33,487 bases of DNA, from positions 1 to 33,487 of the forward strand of contig JAUVAX010000029.1 in the NCBI GenBank assembly GCA_030591685.1, read 5' to 3'. Origin of the DNA: Pseudobdellovibrionaceae bacterium. GTDB lineage: Bacteria; Bdellovibrionota; Bdellovibrionia; Bdellovibrionales; UBA1609. Each line of letters starts with the position of its first letter. Within the stretch, counting starts at the first letter, position 1. A program made the translations under genes and the position numbers. The notes under the pieces are model-generated. The model made no database searches, was not told the origin of the DNA, and saw only the letters and a program-made list of their open reading frames with translations. This document shows, in pieces, positions 7,302 to 15,718 of the stretch.

Positions 7302-7893
7302 GGTAAACGACTCAGAGCTAAATAAAGACCACCCTAATGTTCATGTGGGTTTAGTGCATTGGCCTGTTTTTGATAGGGCTGGCTCAACGGTGGCAACGAA
7401 TGTAACTAACTTTGATATTCATGACATCGCCAGGGTTTGTAGAACTTATGGGGTCCGCTCTTATTATATTATTAATAAAATGCAAGAGCAGCTGATGTTT
7501 GTTGAACGAATTTTAGACCACTGGAAGACCGGCTATGGGGCTAAGTATAACCCTATGAGAAGCACAGCATTGCACCGCATTAAAACTGTGTCTACAATAG
7601 AGCACGCTATTGAGGACATCGATGGGACCCCGCTTGTTATAGCCACTGCGGCTCGAGAGTTAGGTCATTTAAGCAACGTAGGGTTTAGAGAGATGCGTGA
7701 GAAGCTTAAAAAGGACCCAGAGCAGCCTGTCTTTATTGTTTTTGGCACAGGGTTTGGCTTGCATGACAAGGCCCTTGAGGCTTGCGATGTGCTCTTAGAG
7801 CCGATTGCCGGTGGGGCCAAAGACGAATATAAGCACCTCTCAGTACGATCAGCCGTGAGTATCTGCCTTGACCGGCTAATGTCTAAGTGGTAA
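7294..7893 (+). CDS. SPOUT-like RNA methyltransferase of the trmD-associated family (Methyltrn_RNA_4 type)
   Basis: This 199-residue protein resembles a SAM-dependent RNA methyltransferase family found next to, or fused to, trmD in delta-proteobacteria, Aquifex and Thermotoga relatives. Visible features are VGLVHWPVFDRAG, FDIHDIARVCRTYG, a FIVFGTGFGLHDK loop that looks like the SPOUT SAM pocket, and LLEPIAGGAKDEYKHLSVRSAV, the usual knot end. The substrate base is not known to me. The ATG overlaps the trmD end by 8 bases and has AAGGGG at 7 bases, so it is part of the rimM-trmD unit. Confidence 0.85.
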   Translation: MYEVNDSELNKDHPNVHVGLVHWPVFDRAGSTVATNVTNFDIHDIARVCRTYGVRSYYIINKMQEQLMFVERILDHWKTGYGAKYNPMRSTALHRIKTVSTIEHAIEDIDGTPLVIATAARELGHLSNVGFREMREKLKKDPEQPVFIVFGTGFGLHDKALEACDVLLEPIAGGAKDEYKHLSVRSAVSICLDRLMSKW

Positions 7894-7953
7894 CTAAGTG
7901 AGTTCGTAAATTAATTTTTTAAGTTTTAAGCGTTTGTAAACGGAGAAATAATA

Positions 7954-8409
7954 ATGGTTAGTACAAATCTTGTTCGTCGAGTGACTTTAGACAGAGCAGA
8001 AAAAAAACTTGAAGTTAAATTCAAGGCCGGCGACACAGTATCTGTCCACGTAAAAATTAAAGAGGGTGACAAAGAAAGAGTCCAGATCTTTAAAGGTGTT
8101 GTAATTAAAATTCAAGGTTCAAGTATGGGTAAGTCTTTTACTGTAAGAAAGATCTCAAGTGGTGTGGGCGTAGAAAGAACATTCCCATTTGTAAGCCCAT
8201 CAGTGCAAAAGATAGATGTGATTGCCATAGGTAAGGTACGAAGAAGTCGTTTATTTTACCTAAGAGAGCTTTCTGGGCGAGCGGCACGAATTGAGTCTGA
8301 ACTTGTTATACAAAAACAAGAGGGCGGTAAAAAGTCTAAACGAGCCCTCAAGGCCGAAAAAAAATCAGCGTCTGCTGCGCCATCAACACCAGCAACAGAG
8401 AATTCTTAA
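7954..8409 (+). CDS. rplS: 50S ribosomal protein L19 with C-terminal tail
   Basis: The first 115 or so residues match L19: [45 protein letters not shown] and [22 protein letters not shown]19 sits at the interface of the subunits. Most L19 proteins end near here. This one has 30-35 extra Lys/Ala/Ser/Pro-rich residues ([19 protein letters not shown]) that look disordered. GGAG precedes the ATG. It ends the maturation block and is followed by a strong intrinsic terminator. Confidence 0.97.
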   Translation: MVSTNLVRRVTLDRAEKKLEVKFKAGDTVSVHVKIKEGDKERVQIFKGVVIKIQGSSMGKSFTVRKISSGVGVERTFPFVSPSVQKIDVIAIGKVRRSRLFYLRELSGRAARIESELVIQKQEGGKKSKRALKAEKKSASAAPSTPATENS

Positions 8410-8435
8410 CTTTAAAATTTGTTAATAAAAGCATC

Positions 8436-8468
8436 AAAGCCACAAGTACTCCTTGTGGCTTTTTTTTT
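8436..8468 (+). terminator. Strong intrinsic terminator after rplS
   Basis: AAAGCCACAAG (8436-8446) pairs perfectly with CTTGTGGCTTT (8452-8462) across a 5-base loop, followed by an unbroken T run to 8468. It is the best rho-independent terminator in the window and marks the end of the ribosomal/tRNA-modification transcript. Confidence 0.92.
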
Positions 8469-8530
8469 ATACTTGGATTACTGAAAATTATTAATAAATT
8501 GTAAGTGATACTTTTAATACGGGGTGGGAC

Positions 8531-9139
8531 ATGGCTCAAGAAATTTATGAAAGATTTGATTGGCAGAGTATAAACTCAGAATATATCATCGGCGTAGATG
8601 AAGTGGGCAGGGGTTGCCTTGCGGGCCCGGTATACGCAGCCGCTGTAATTATTAATACAAATGCACCCTATGAGTATTATACGGATTCAAAAAAAATATC
8701 CGCACCTCGTAGAGAGGTCCTCGCCAAAGAGATCCTGCTCGCCCACCAGGTTGGTATTGGTTTTGCTACTGTAGATGAAATAACAAAATATAATATTTTA
8801 AATGCAAGCTTGCTGGCAATGAAGCGGGCTGTAAAAAAAATCAAGGTCAAGACAGGTCATGTGCTTGTTGATGGTAATAAACTCATACCGGGTCTTGATA
8901 ATTATGAGCAAACAACGTTAGTTAAGGGGGATCTTAGGGCTCACCCCGTTGCAGCAGCCTCAATTGTTGCTAAAGTAACTAGGGACAGGGTGTTAAGTGA
9001 TCTTTCAAAAGTTTATCCAAGCTATGGGTTTGAAAAGCATAAGGGCTACGGAACAGCCGTGCATAAACAAGCCATTTGCGAAGTGGGCCCATGCCCAGAG
9101 CACCGGCCCACTTTTGCAGGAGTCAAAGAGCACCTCTAG
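8531..9139 (+). CDS. rnhB: Ribonuclease HII
   Basis: This 202-residue protein carries the RNase HII motif [13 protein letters not shown], with D23 and E24. The other two acidic metal ligands are at D114 (VLVDGNK) and D134 (VKGDLRAH), followed by [13 protein letters not shown]. It cuts the RNA strand of RNA-DNA hybrids and starts repair of misincorporated ribonucleotides. The ATG follows a GGGGTGG stretch. The end overlaps the following yraN-like frame, a common arrangement (rnhB-yraN). Confidence 0.97.
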   Translation: MAQEIYERFDWQSINSEYIIGVDEVGRGCLAGPVYAAAVIINTNAPYEYYTDSKKISAPRREVLAKEILLAHQVGIGFATVDEITKYNILNASLLAMKRAVKKIKVKTGHVLVDGNKLIPGLDNYEQTTLVKGDLRAHPVAAASIVAKVTRDRVLSDLSKVYPSYGFEKHKGYGTAVHKQAICEVGPCPEHRPTFAGVKEHL

Positions 9140-9455
9140 GGGTGTTGAAGATGAACTCATAGTGGCTCAAAACTTAAGGGCTCAAGGCAAAAGGCTTTTA
9201 GGCCACCGAGTAAAATTAAAAATTGCAGAAATAGATTTAATATTTTTTAACCCACAGTTCGGGTACGAGCTTATCGAAGTAAAGTCAGAGGGCTATGATA
9301 TGAGCTTTCAGCCCAGGGTGAGCCCAAAACAATGCCGGAGGCTGCGCGGGGCTCATGAGTACCTACAAACCCTGTTTGATTTACCCATAAGGAGCCATTT
9401 AGCAGTGGTTAGCCCGTCTAAGAGCATCGATTATTATTATGATTTTTTAGCCTAA
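9114..9455 (+). CDS. YraN/UPF0102 family protein, start uncertain
   Basis: About 113 residues with the UPF0102 pattern: [21 protein letters not shown], then IAEIDLIFF and YELIEVKSE. This is the E...D...ExK arrangement of a restriction-endonuclease-like fold, although activity has not been shown for most members. Position after rnhB is standard. The frame is open far back into rnhB, but no ATG sits near the conserved N-terminus. A TTG at 9114 gives the usual family length, 26 bases inside rnhB, though no strong ribosome site precedes it. Confidence 0.78.
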   Translation: MQESKSTSRGVEDELIVAQNLRAQGKRLLGHRVKLKIAEIDLIFFNPQFGYELIEVKSEGYDMSFQPRVSPKQCRRLRGAHEYLQTLFDLPIRSHLAVVSPSKSIDYYYDFLA

Positions 9456-9503
9456 TGAGCCCCACAGGGTTGACTGTTCAGATAAATATGAAAGAATTAA
9501 AGA

Positions 9504-9896
9504 ATGAAAAAATTTAGAACTTTAGTCATACTTGCCGCCTTTATGATTTTTAGTGGAGCTGATAAATCCCATGCTGGAACGGTTAAAGAGTTCATCACCG
9601 CCAGTACTTATGGGGTTCTTACAGGTACCCTTGTTGGTGTTGCAAGCTTAGCTTTTTCAGACCAGCCGGGTGATAATTTACAAAATGTTGCCCGAGGGGC
9701 TTCATTAGGTCTTTACTTAGGGATTGCCCTGGGGGCTTATGTTGTATATGGCGTCCCCTCGCAAGACGAGCCGGAGTATGATGAGAGCGAATTAGCACTA
9801 CCCGAAGCTAGAACGCTTAAGTTTAACATAGGCCCCACCATCGCAAATAATAAATTTGACGGGGTTATGATGCATTGGCATGTAGCGACCTTTTAA
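9504..9896 (+). CDS. Small exported or membrane protein of unknown function
   Basis: This 130-residue protein has a signal peptide (MKKFRTLVILAAFMIFSGAD, probable cleavage after SHA). Two glycine-rich hydrophobic stretches follow (about 35-50 TYGVLTGTLVGVASLAF and 68-82 GLYLGIALGAYVVYG), separated by a conserved-looking loop. The tail is acidic and then polar (DEPEYDESELALPEA). I do not recognise the family; the two small-residue helices could sit in the inner membrane or form glycine-zipper contacts. It ends one base before the end of lptD on the other strand, so transcripts must meet head-on. Confidence 0.7.
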   Translation: MKKFRTLVILAAFMIFSGADKSHAGTVKEFITASTYGVLTGTLVGVASLAFSDQPGDNLQNVARGASLGLYLGIALGAYVVYGVPSQDEPEYDESELALPEARTLKFNIGPTIANNKFDGVMMHWHVATF

Positions 9897-9897
9897 C

Positions 9898-12189
9898 TTA
9901 ACTGCCACCAAAATCAAAAGAGATATTAAATGAAGAAAGTGTCCCTGGGGTCCCGAATACCTTTTTCTTGTCATACTGCATGGCCCAGCATCCCCCTGGT
10001 GGTTTGAGAAGTATTGAATAATTCCATGATTGTATCTTGCTTGTAATATTTGAGTAGGTCACTGTTGAGGACCCGTTAAACATTCGGGAAGCGTACCCAA
10101 AAACCAGCTCAAAGGTTTCATTTAATTCATCATCTACAGCCTCAAAATTATCATTCACCTTATGAGTTTTGTTATACAAAACTTGTACATAATTACCTAG
10201 GTCATTTATAAACTTCACCCGAGAGGATATATCTGTCACTTGTGCGTAGGGGTAGTGTTTAGCCGTGGTATTGGTTTCAAAATGATCGAGTCGTAAATCG
10301 ACAAGGGCCTCTAAAGAGGACCAAGGCTTGGCCTGATCGCCCATGCTATCTGAGTTATTGAGGTCAAAATACTGATAGACCCCAAAAGTGGCAATGTTTT
10401 TGTAATGAGGCTCACCTGCAGACCACTTTTTTCTGATAACTCTGTTAGTAAGGCCATACTTTAAGACTTTTAAATCAAATAAACGGTCATTGTAATCAAA
10501 TTGGACTTTACCTTTGCCTGGAGTGATGGGGCCTGTGTGATCAAAAAAATCCTTTTCAGTAGCGGGGTCGTTAATGCGGTCAAATCGTGTGTTTTGAAAG
10601 TCGCCAAAAAAAGTATGAGTCTCTGCGTTTTTCCAGGGGATATTGGAGTAAGATAGTTCAGGCTCAATTTTGTGTCGATACAGGGTTTGTGTTTTATTTT
10701 GGTCTTGTAAAAAGAAAAGTCCTTCATAGATTTTACTAAACTCAGTAAAAAACTTAATATCAGTTTGTAGGTACTGTCTAAAGGATTTGTTACTGTAGGT
10801 GGGGTCATTACTGTTGGCATAAAAGGTATAATGAGTTTGTCTAAAAGTGAGTGAGGGGAGTACTGAAAGATAATTACTCACCTTTATAGGGTAACTCACC
10901 GTTGGCATTAGATCTATGCGAGTACCAGTTCGTAGAATATCAGTGTTGGGGTCAAAGGTGCCATCCGGGATAGTTTTAATACTCCCAGTAAGGAGGTCTA
11001 CATCATCATAAGAGGTCCCTTGCCTAGTAAAATGAACAAACTCGTTTTCCATGTTAAAATAAATACCGGTGTCAGCAATAGACTGCTCAAGTAAAGAGAG
11101 CTTTATTTCAGGAAAGCGGTGCACGGCATCGTCATTGTTTGCATGAGGGTCTGATTTTAATTGGTTAATATAGTAACTGGCCTCAAAACTTGTGAATATG
11201 TTTTCCCATGATTTTGTGACACTGACTTTGTTTTCTAATGCTGGATCGCCGAGACCAGAAAGCTCTAAGGGGAAGTCCCTAGAGTACTTAAGGTCACTCA
11301 CCATGTTAAGGCTGATTTTTTGAGTGAAGTCTTTAGGGAGGTGATAAATATGTGAATACGAAGTGTACCACCGAGAGTTGCGATCAATAATAGAGTTGGC
11401 ATTAAATAATTTATCTTTTATAAAAGCGGCTTTTAACTCACCCTTGCTGTCCTCACTTAAAACATACCGATAATGCCCTAAAAACTTAGGCCCGCGATGT
11501 TCATAGTTTTTGAGAGTAAAGGTGACATCTTCACTGCGGGAGAGGGCCCAAAAATAGCTTTGAGAAATGGTAAAACCCCCGCTTGTAGAGGTTTCCCAAG
11601 CAGGGACTAAGAGCCCCGACTGACGACCACTTTTAAGTGGGACAAGTATTCGAGGTAAAAACATGACGGGCACATTAGCTATTTTTAATACGGGGTACTT
11701 TATATACGCATACCCTCCCATTTCGGCTTCAATTTCAGCCCCAGTAAAACTCCACGCAGGAGGGCATGAGTCACAGGCCGTGTACGTAGCGTCAGTGGCA
11801 AGAAATGTTTTTTCGCCCAACTTTTCAATAACATTGCCCGAAAATACAACCTGTCCTGACTGCACATAACCGTTATGAAATTTACCGAGGCTTGTTTTAT
11901 AATTATATTCAAGCGCATCTCCGTAAGCAAAAAACTGATCAGTTTTAAGTATCACCGAACCAGAGGTAGTGATTATGTTGTCAGTTAAGTAAATAGTGGC
12001 CTCGTCAGAGGCGATCATTTGTCCCTTAAATTTAATCAGGACATGGCCGACAAGGCGGACCGAGTTGTTCTCTAAGTTTTTTTCAATTTCATCAGCACTT
12101 AATGCTAAGTTTTCTATGCGGACCTGTCCGATGGATCGGTGGCATAGAAAGATTAAAACTAAAAAACAAAAAGTGTGATAGAGCTTCAT
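9898..12189 (-). CDS. lptD: LPS-assembly outer membrane protein LptD
   Basis: The 763-residue product starts with a signal peptide (MKLYHTFCFLVLIFLCHRS). An OstA-type beta-jellyroll follows (about 25-130), then the LptD domain (YIKYPVLKIANVPVMFLPR, then GRQSGLLVPAW), continuing as a large beta-barrel to the C-terminus, which ends in an outer-membrane-type FNISFDFGG. It inserts lipopolysaccharide into the outer leaflet together with LptE. The mature protein has three cysteines: C139 and C142 (TACDSCPPAW) and C734 near the end (PPGGCWAMQY). This fits an N-to-C disulfide linkage like that required in E. coli LptD. It lies 77 bases downstream of the cyclase gene on the same strand, possibly with its own promoter. 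Confidence 0.95.
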   Translation of the reverse strand: MKLYHTFCFLVLIFLCHRSIGQVRIENLALSADEIEKNLENNSVRLVGHVLIKFKGQMIASDEATIYLTDNIITTSGSVILKTDQFFAYGDALEYNYKTSLGKFHNGYVQSGQVVFSGNVIEKLGEKTFLATDATYTACDSCPPAWSFTGAEIEAEMGGYAYIKYPVLKIANVPVMFLPRILVPLKSGRQSGLLVPAWETSTSGGFTISQSYFWALSRSEDVTFTLKNYEHRGPKFLGHYRYVLSEDSKGELKAAFIKDKLFNANSIIDRNSRWYTSYSHIYHLPKDFTQKISLNMVSDLKYSRDFPLELSGLGDPALENKVSVTKSWENIFTSFEASYYINQLKSDPHANNDDAVHRFPEIKLSLLEQSIADTGIYFNMENEFVHFTRQGTSYDDVDLLTGSIKTIPDGTFDPNTDILRTGTRIDLMPTVSYPIKVSNYLSVLPSLTFRQTHYTFYANSNDPTYSNKSFRQYLQTDIKFFTEFSKIYEGLFFLQDQNKTQTLYRHKIEPELSYSNIPWKNAETHTFFGDFQNTRFDRINDPATEKDFFDHTGPITPGKGKVQFDYNDRLFDLKVLKYGLTNRVIRKKWSAGEPHYKNIATFGVYQYFDLNNSDSMGDQAKPWSSLEALVDLRLDHFETNTTAKHYPYAQVTDISSRVKFINDLGNYVQVLYNKTHKVNDNFEAVDDELNETFELVFGYASRMFNGSSTVTYSNITSKIQSWNYSILLKPPGGCWAMQYDKKKVFGTPGTLSSFNISFDFGGS

Positions 12190-12266
12190 GGATGTCTTTT
12201 CATATCTGTTGTTTTAAATAGTCTATCTTAGGAGTACAAAAGTATCGACAAAATCGCAAAGCGTCA

Positions 12267-14978
12267 TTATTTGGTTTTCATTATATAAACCCCATCCCAA
12301 TCATCTCTTGGTGGGTGTTGTGAGTAGTCAAAGCTTCTTTGAGAGTAGAGCATGGAGGGCCCATCATTAGGGTCAATGCTTAGTGCTTCAGCAAAAAGGG
12401 GCTCCGCTTTTGCGAATTCTCTTTTTTGGTAAAGTAAATAGCCCTCTTTAAATTTATCAACAACTTGGGCTTTAAGTTTATTAGGGGAGCCCTCTGAGAT
12501 CAGTTCATAAATTCTGACGGGCTCGTTTTTACCTTTAACGCGAACAAGGTCTAACTCACGACAGGTAAAGAGACCTTTAATATCGTGGTAAGTAAATTCA
12601 CTAATCACAATTTTGGTTCCATATTGCTTATTAATACCCTCTAACCGGGAGCCCAAATTAACGGAGTCCCCTAGCACTGTATAGCTCCGTACAGTTTGAG
12701 AGCCCATATTGCCAACATTCATATCTCCAGTATTAACCCCAATGCCGATATCAATACGAGGAAAGCCTTGTTTTTTGAACTCCTCTTGAAGTTTGTCTAG
12801 TGTTTTTAAACTCTCTAAAGCACATCGACAAGCCTTTACCGCGTGATCCTTATAAGTCACTGGTGCCCCAAAAAAAGCCATGATCGCGTCACCCATATAC
12901 TTATCTAAAGTGCCCTCGTTTTGGTAAACAAGGTCTGTCATTGGGGTGAGGTAACTATTTAAAAGTGCTGTTAAGGCATGTGGGTCTAATTTTTCAGAAA
13001 TAGCCGTAAAATCCCTAATATCAGAAAAGAAAACCGACATTCGCTGCTTTTTACCACCAAGTTCTAAATTTTCAGGATGCTTTAGTATTTCATTTACAAT
13101 AGCGGGTGAAACATATTTAGAAAACGTACCCTTAAGCTCTCTCTTTTTTTGCTCTTCAGTAAAATATTTATAAAAAGTTAAAATTAAATAAACTATAAAA
13201 ATCATAATATAAACAAATAACACGGTTGTGATAATCCCATTATTGAAGTAGATGGTTTTATCTATATAGTAAATCGCAAAGACCGTGAGAGTTGAAATAA
13301 CAAAACCTAAAACAGCGCCAGAGTGAGAAAGTAAAATACTTAAGGTTATCCCTAGAGCGAGTAAAAACAAAGGCAATATAGACTCTTCATTTTGAAAAGG
13401 TCTCATGAAATCCTGTCGCATAAGGTTGTCAACTACATTAAGATGAGTTTCGGCCCCGGGGTAGTTTTCCTCAAAAGGGGTGACACGTATATCAAAAACA
13501 CCAATTGCTGTGGCTCCAAGTATAAAAACTTTATCTTTAATCCACTCTGATTTTTTAATTTCAACTTCGTTTTGAAGGGCCCATTTTTTTAATTCGGTGT
13601 CCCAGATAATTTGCCGTATTTTAGCTGTCTGCTTGTCGTTAAGTAAATCGGTAGCACTTATGTAGGGGAACATATGTTGCCCGCCCGCATAGTTAATAAA
13701 TAAATACCCTTGTGAATCAACGGGGATCTCAAAAACATTATCTCCCGTATCTGAGTCAGTAATTGTAATTTTAGAGAGACTTCTTTTCTGTTCCGCAAAC
13801 CGGACATCAGGTTTAATCTCAACATTAACATTGTAGTTATTTGCAACTAAAAAAGTTTTAAGTGCAATAGAGGGGACAAAATGATCTCCAGACCTAATGA
13901 CCAGTGGGGAGCGCCTAATGGATCCATCACCATCTAAATGTGTTGTAAAAAATCCGTTATGACTCGATGACAGAGCAATTTTTTTAATATTCATTACATG
14001 AGATAAATAATTTTCAGTTTGATGAGAAATATAATTTTCTTTTTTTTCTTTAACCCACTTTAAAAACGTAGGTTCTGAAATTTCATCGTCCTCAGCTTTG
14101 ATTTTACCCCAAGTTTTTTTCATATCTTCATAAAAAATATCTTTATCTGGGTTTAACCAAAGGTTGCAGTAATTATACTTTTCCTTTTCCATGAGCCTTT
14201 GCCGTCGAATACGCCCCTTTTCGTTATTTGAAAAGTAAAGGTCTGAAACTTTAGCTTCTGCGTAGGCGCTAATGAACTCTTTGTATACATCTGAAATACT
14301 GTCTGAGATATAATCATCAGTTTTATCAAAAACACCCACCTCAGCAGTGTCATGAGACCATAATTTAAAATCTAGGCTGGTCTCGTATATCCAATTATAG
14401 CAGATTTCATGGTAATCACTGTAGGTATCATGTTGTGTTTTTTTAGGGATGTTACCAAGAATAATTTTATTTCTGTGCTTATGTATTGAGCGAGCCAGTA
14501 TTTGATCATTATCAGTTTGGTGAATTGTTTTTTTAAGACTTATCTCAAATTCCTCGGGGACATTGGATGTACTTTTTAAAAGTGTATAGACATCTTTAGC
14601 AGGGTGAGTGCTGGGTTCTGAAAACGTGACATCAAACCCTAATATTTTAGCCTCATTAGCCATCGCATTCTCAATGAGTCGAGCCATTTTTTGTCGGGGC
14701 CAGGGCCAGCGGCCTTCAAGTTCAATAGATTTATCATCAATGGCGACAAGAGCTACCTGAGCGCTACCTTTACGGGGCCCACGATCTAAAAACCTCCAGT
14801 CGATTGTTTTTAAGTGTAAAACATGAAGACTTTTATAAAACGTACTTGCTAATGAAATTTGCGAGCTCATACGGCTCTCAAGGTAAACGGCCGAAACAAT
14901 AGTTATAAAAATAGTAATCACAGCCCCGACAGAAATGGGGTTTGAGAGAAGTTTTAAAATACGAAGAAAAAGTTTCAT
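12267..14978 (-). CDS. CHASE2-containing class III adenylate cyclase with C-terminal TPR
   Basis: This 903-residue protein has an N-terminal membrane segment (about 17-35), then an extracytoplasmic CHASE2 sensor (VALVAIDDKSIELEGRWPWPR). The sensor contains an unusually large, charged insertion (about 110-330). Three membrane helices follow (about 535-610), then a cyclase domain and a TPR-like tail (KFKEGYLLYQKREFAKAEPLF). Catalytic elements are intact: metal ligands D653 (FFSDIRDFT) and D697 (YMGDAIMAFFG), 44 apart as usual. The Lys of LDKYMGD and the Asp of VLGDSVNLGSRLEG predict ATP rather than GTP. It should make cAMP in response to an unknown envelope signal. The ribosome site AGAGGA and a sigma70 promoter precede it. 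Confidence 0.93.
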   Translation of the reverse strand: MKLFLRILKLLSNPISVGAVITIFITIVSAVYLESRMSSQISLASTFYKSLHVLHLKTIDWRFLDRGPRKGSAQVALVAIDDKSIELEGRWPWPRQKMARLIENAMANEAKILGFDVTFSEPSTHPAKDVYTLLKSTSNVPEEFEISLKKTIHQTDNDQILARSIHKHRNKIILGNIPKKTQHDTYSDYHEICYNWIYETSLDFKLWSHDTAEVGVFDKTDDYISDSISDVYKEFISAYAEAKVSDLYFSNNEKGRIRRQRLMEKEKYNYCNLWLNPDKDIFYEDMKKTWGKIKAEDDEISEPTFLKWVKEKKENYISHQTENYLSHVMNIKKIALSSSHNGFFTTHLDGDGSIRRSPLVIRSGDHFVPSIALKTFLVANNYNVNVEIKPDVRFAEQKRSLSKITITDSDTGDNVFEIPVDSQGYLFINYAGGQHMFPYISATDLLNDKQTAKIRQIIWDTELKKWALQNEVEIKKSEWIKDKVFILGATAIGVFDIRVTPFEENYPGAETHLNVVDNLMRQDFMRPFQNEESILPLFLLALGITLSILLSHSGAVLGFVISTLTVFAIYYIDKTIYFNNGIITTVLFVYIMIFIVYLILTFYKYFTEEQKKRELKGTFSKYVSPAIVNEILKHPENLELGGKKQRMSVFFSDIRDFTAISEKLDPHALTALLNSYLTPMTDLVYQNEGTLDKYMGDAIMAFFGAPVTYKDHAVKACRCALESLKTLDKLQEEFKKQGFPRIDIGIGVNTGDMNVGNMGSQTVRSYTVLGDSVNLGSRLEGINKQYGTKIVISEFTYHDIKGLFTCRELDLVRVKGKNEPVRIYELISEGSPNKLKAQVVDKFKEGYLLYQKREFAKAEPLFAEALSIDPNDGPSMLYSQRSFDYSQHPPRDDWDGVYIMKTK

Positions 14979-15001
14979 TTTTGTCCTCTATCTTTAATAT
15001 T

Positions 15002-15030
15002 ATTGTAAATAATATTTCGCTTTCGGGCAA
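15002..15030 (-). promoter_or_regulatory. Sigma70-type promoter of the adenylate cyclase gene
   Basis: On the minus strand, TTGCCC (15025-15030) and TACAAT (15002-15007) are separated by 17 bases. The predicted start is around 14995, giving a short leader that includes AGAGGA before the ATG at 14978. Confidence 0.55.
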
Positions 15031-15111
15031 TAAACTAAACATAATACGAAAGGCCAGGGGATTAAGGTCGAAAAGACCTAATCTTTAAGTTTAGATTTTG
15101 CTAAGGCCGCT

Positions 15112-15142
15112 TTGAGAACACGGGTTCTAATGGCATTATAAT
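15112..15142 (+). promoter_or_regulatory. Possible promoter of the STAS gene
   Basis: A perfect -10 hexamer TATAAT (15137-15142) lies 37 bases before the chosen ATG. The best -35, TTGAGA (15112-15117), is 19 bases away, which is longer than ideal. Two small hairpins (GGTC/GACC near 15067-15079 and AATCT/AGATT near 15080-15097) sit just upstream; their role is unknown. Confidence 0.4.
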
Positions 15143-15178
15143 ATGTAAGGGATGAGTTTAATTTTTTTAGGAGGTTAT

Positions 15179-15718
15179 ATGCAGGCCAAGCATGAGTATA
15201 TTGATGATATAAATATTATTTATTTGTCAGGTCAGCTCACATTAGATGCGGCTGAGAGGCTTCAAAAGGTTTGCTTAAATAATTTTTGTGATACCCAATT
15301 GATATTATCTTTTGAAGGTTTAAGTTTTGTTGGTTCAACAGGCATAACTGTTTTTTTAGAGACAGTAAGAAGTCTTAGCCCGAGGTTAGCAAAAACTTTG
15401 AGGATGTGTAATCTAGGGTCAGAATATCAAAAAATTTTTTCAGCTAATTTAGAGGGGCTCTTTTATGCTCATGCAAATTTAAATGAGGCAGTGATAAGTT
15501 TTAAGCTTCCTCAGCCAGAGGCTCAAGTTCAGCCAGATTCAACTCCATCGCCTGGGATTTTCCCGCCTCAGTATATAACAACGGTTGCTCCCTCTGGAGC
15601 AACTCATAGTGCCTCTATAGGTATTTCCAATTCGGCACCAGTGGAGCAAGAGGTCGCCTCAGAAGTTGGTAATGAGATTAGCCCACTCCCAAACTCTGCT
15701 GAAAATAAGGTCAATTAA
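15179..15718 (+). CDS. STAS-domain (anti-sigma-factor-antagonist-like) protein with Pro-rich tail
   Basis: This 179-residue protein begins with a STAS fold of about 105 residues. INIIYLSGQLTLDAAERLQK is followed by LILSFEGLSFVGSTGITVFLETV, where S53 occupies the position phosphorylated in SpoIIAA/RsbV proteins. The remaining 70 residues are rich in Pro, Ser and Ala and probably disordered. STAS proteins switch anti-sigma kinases or scaffold envelope signalling; no partner kinase is in the window. I start at the ATG 15179, four bases after a perfect AGGAGG, rather than at 15152, whose ribosome site abuts the start. Its stop codon overlaps that of the nuclease gene on the other strand. Confidence 0.85.
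   Translation: MQAKHEYIDDINIIYLSGQLTLDAAERLQKVCLNNFCDTQLILSFEGLSFVGSTGITVFLETVRSLSPRLAKTLRMCNLGSEYQKIFSANLEGLFYAHANLNEAVISFKLPQPEAQVQPDSTPSPGIFPPQYITTVAPSGATHSASIGISNSAPVEQEVASEVGNEISPLPNSAENKVN

Noticed and set aside
10470-10820. Minus-strand open frame inside lptD.
   Set aside because: It is an out-of-frame shadow of LptD with low-complexity composition and no start signals.
15131-15145. TGGCATTATAATATG upstream of the STAS gene as a sigma-54 promoter.
   Set aside because: GC is absent at the required -12 position, and TATAAT fits a sigma70 -10 better.
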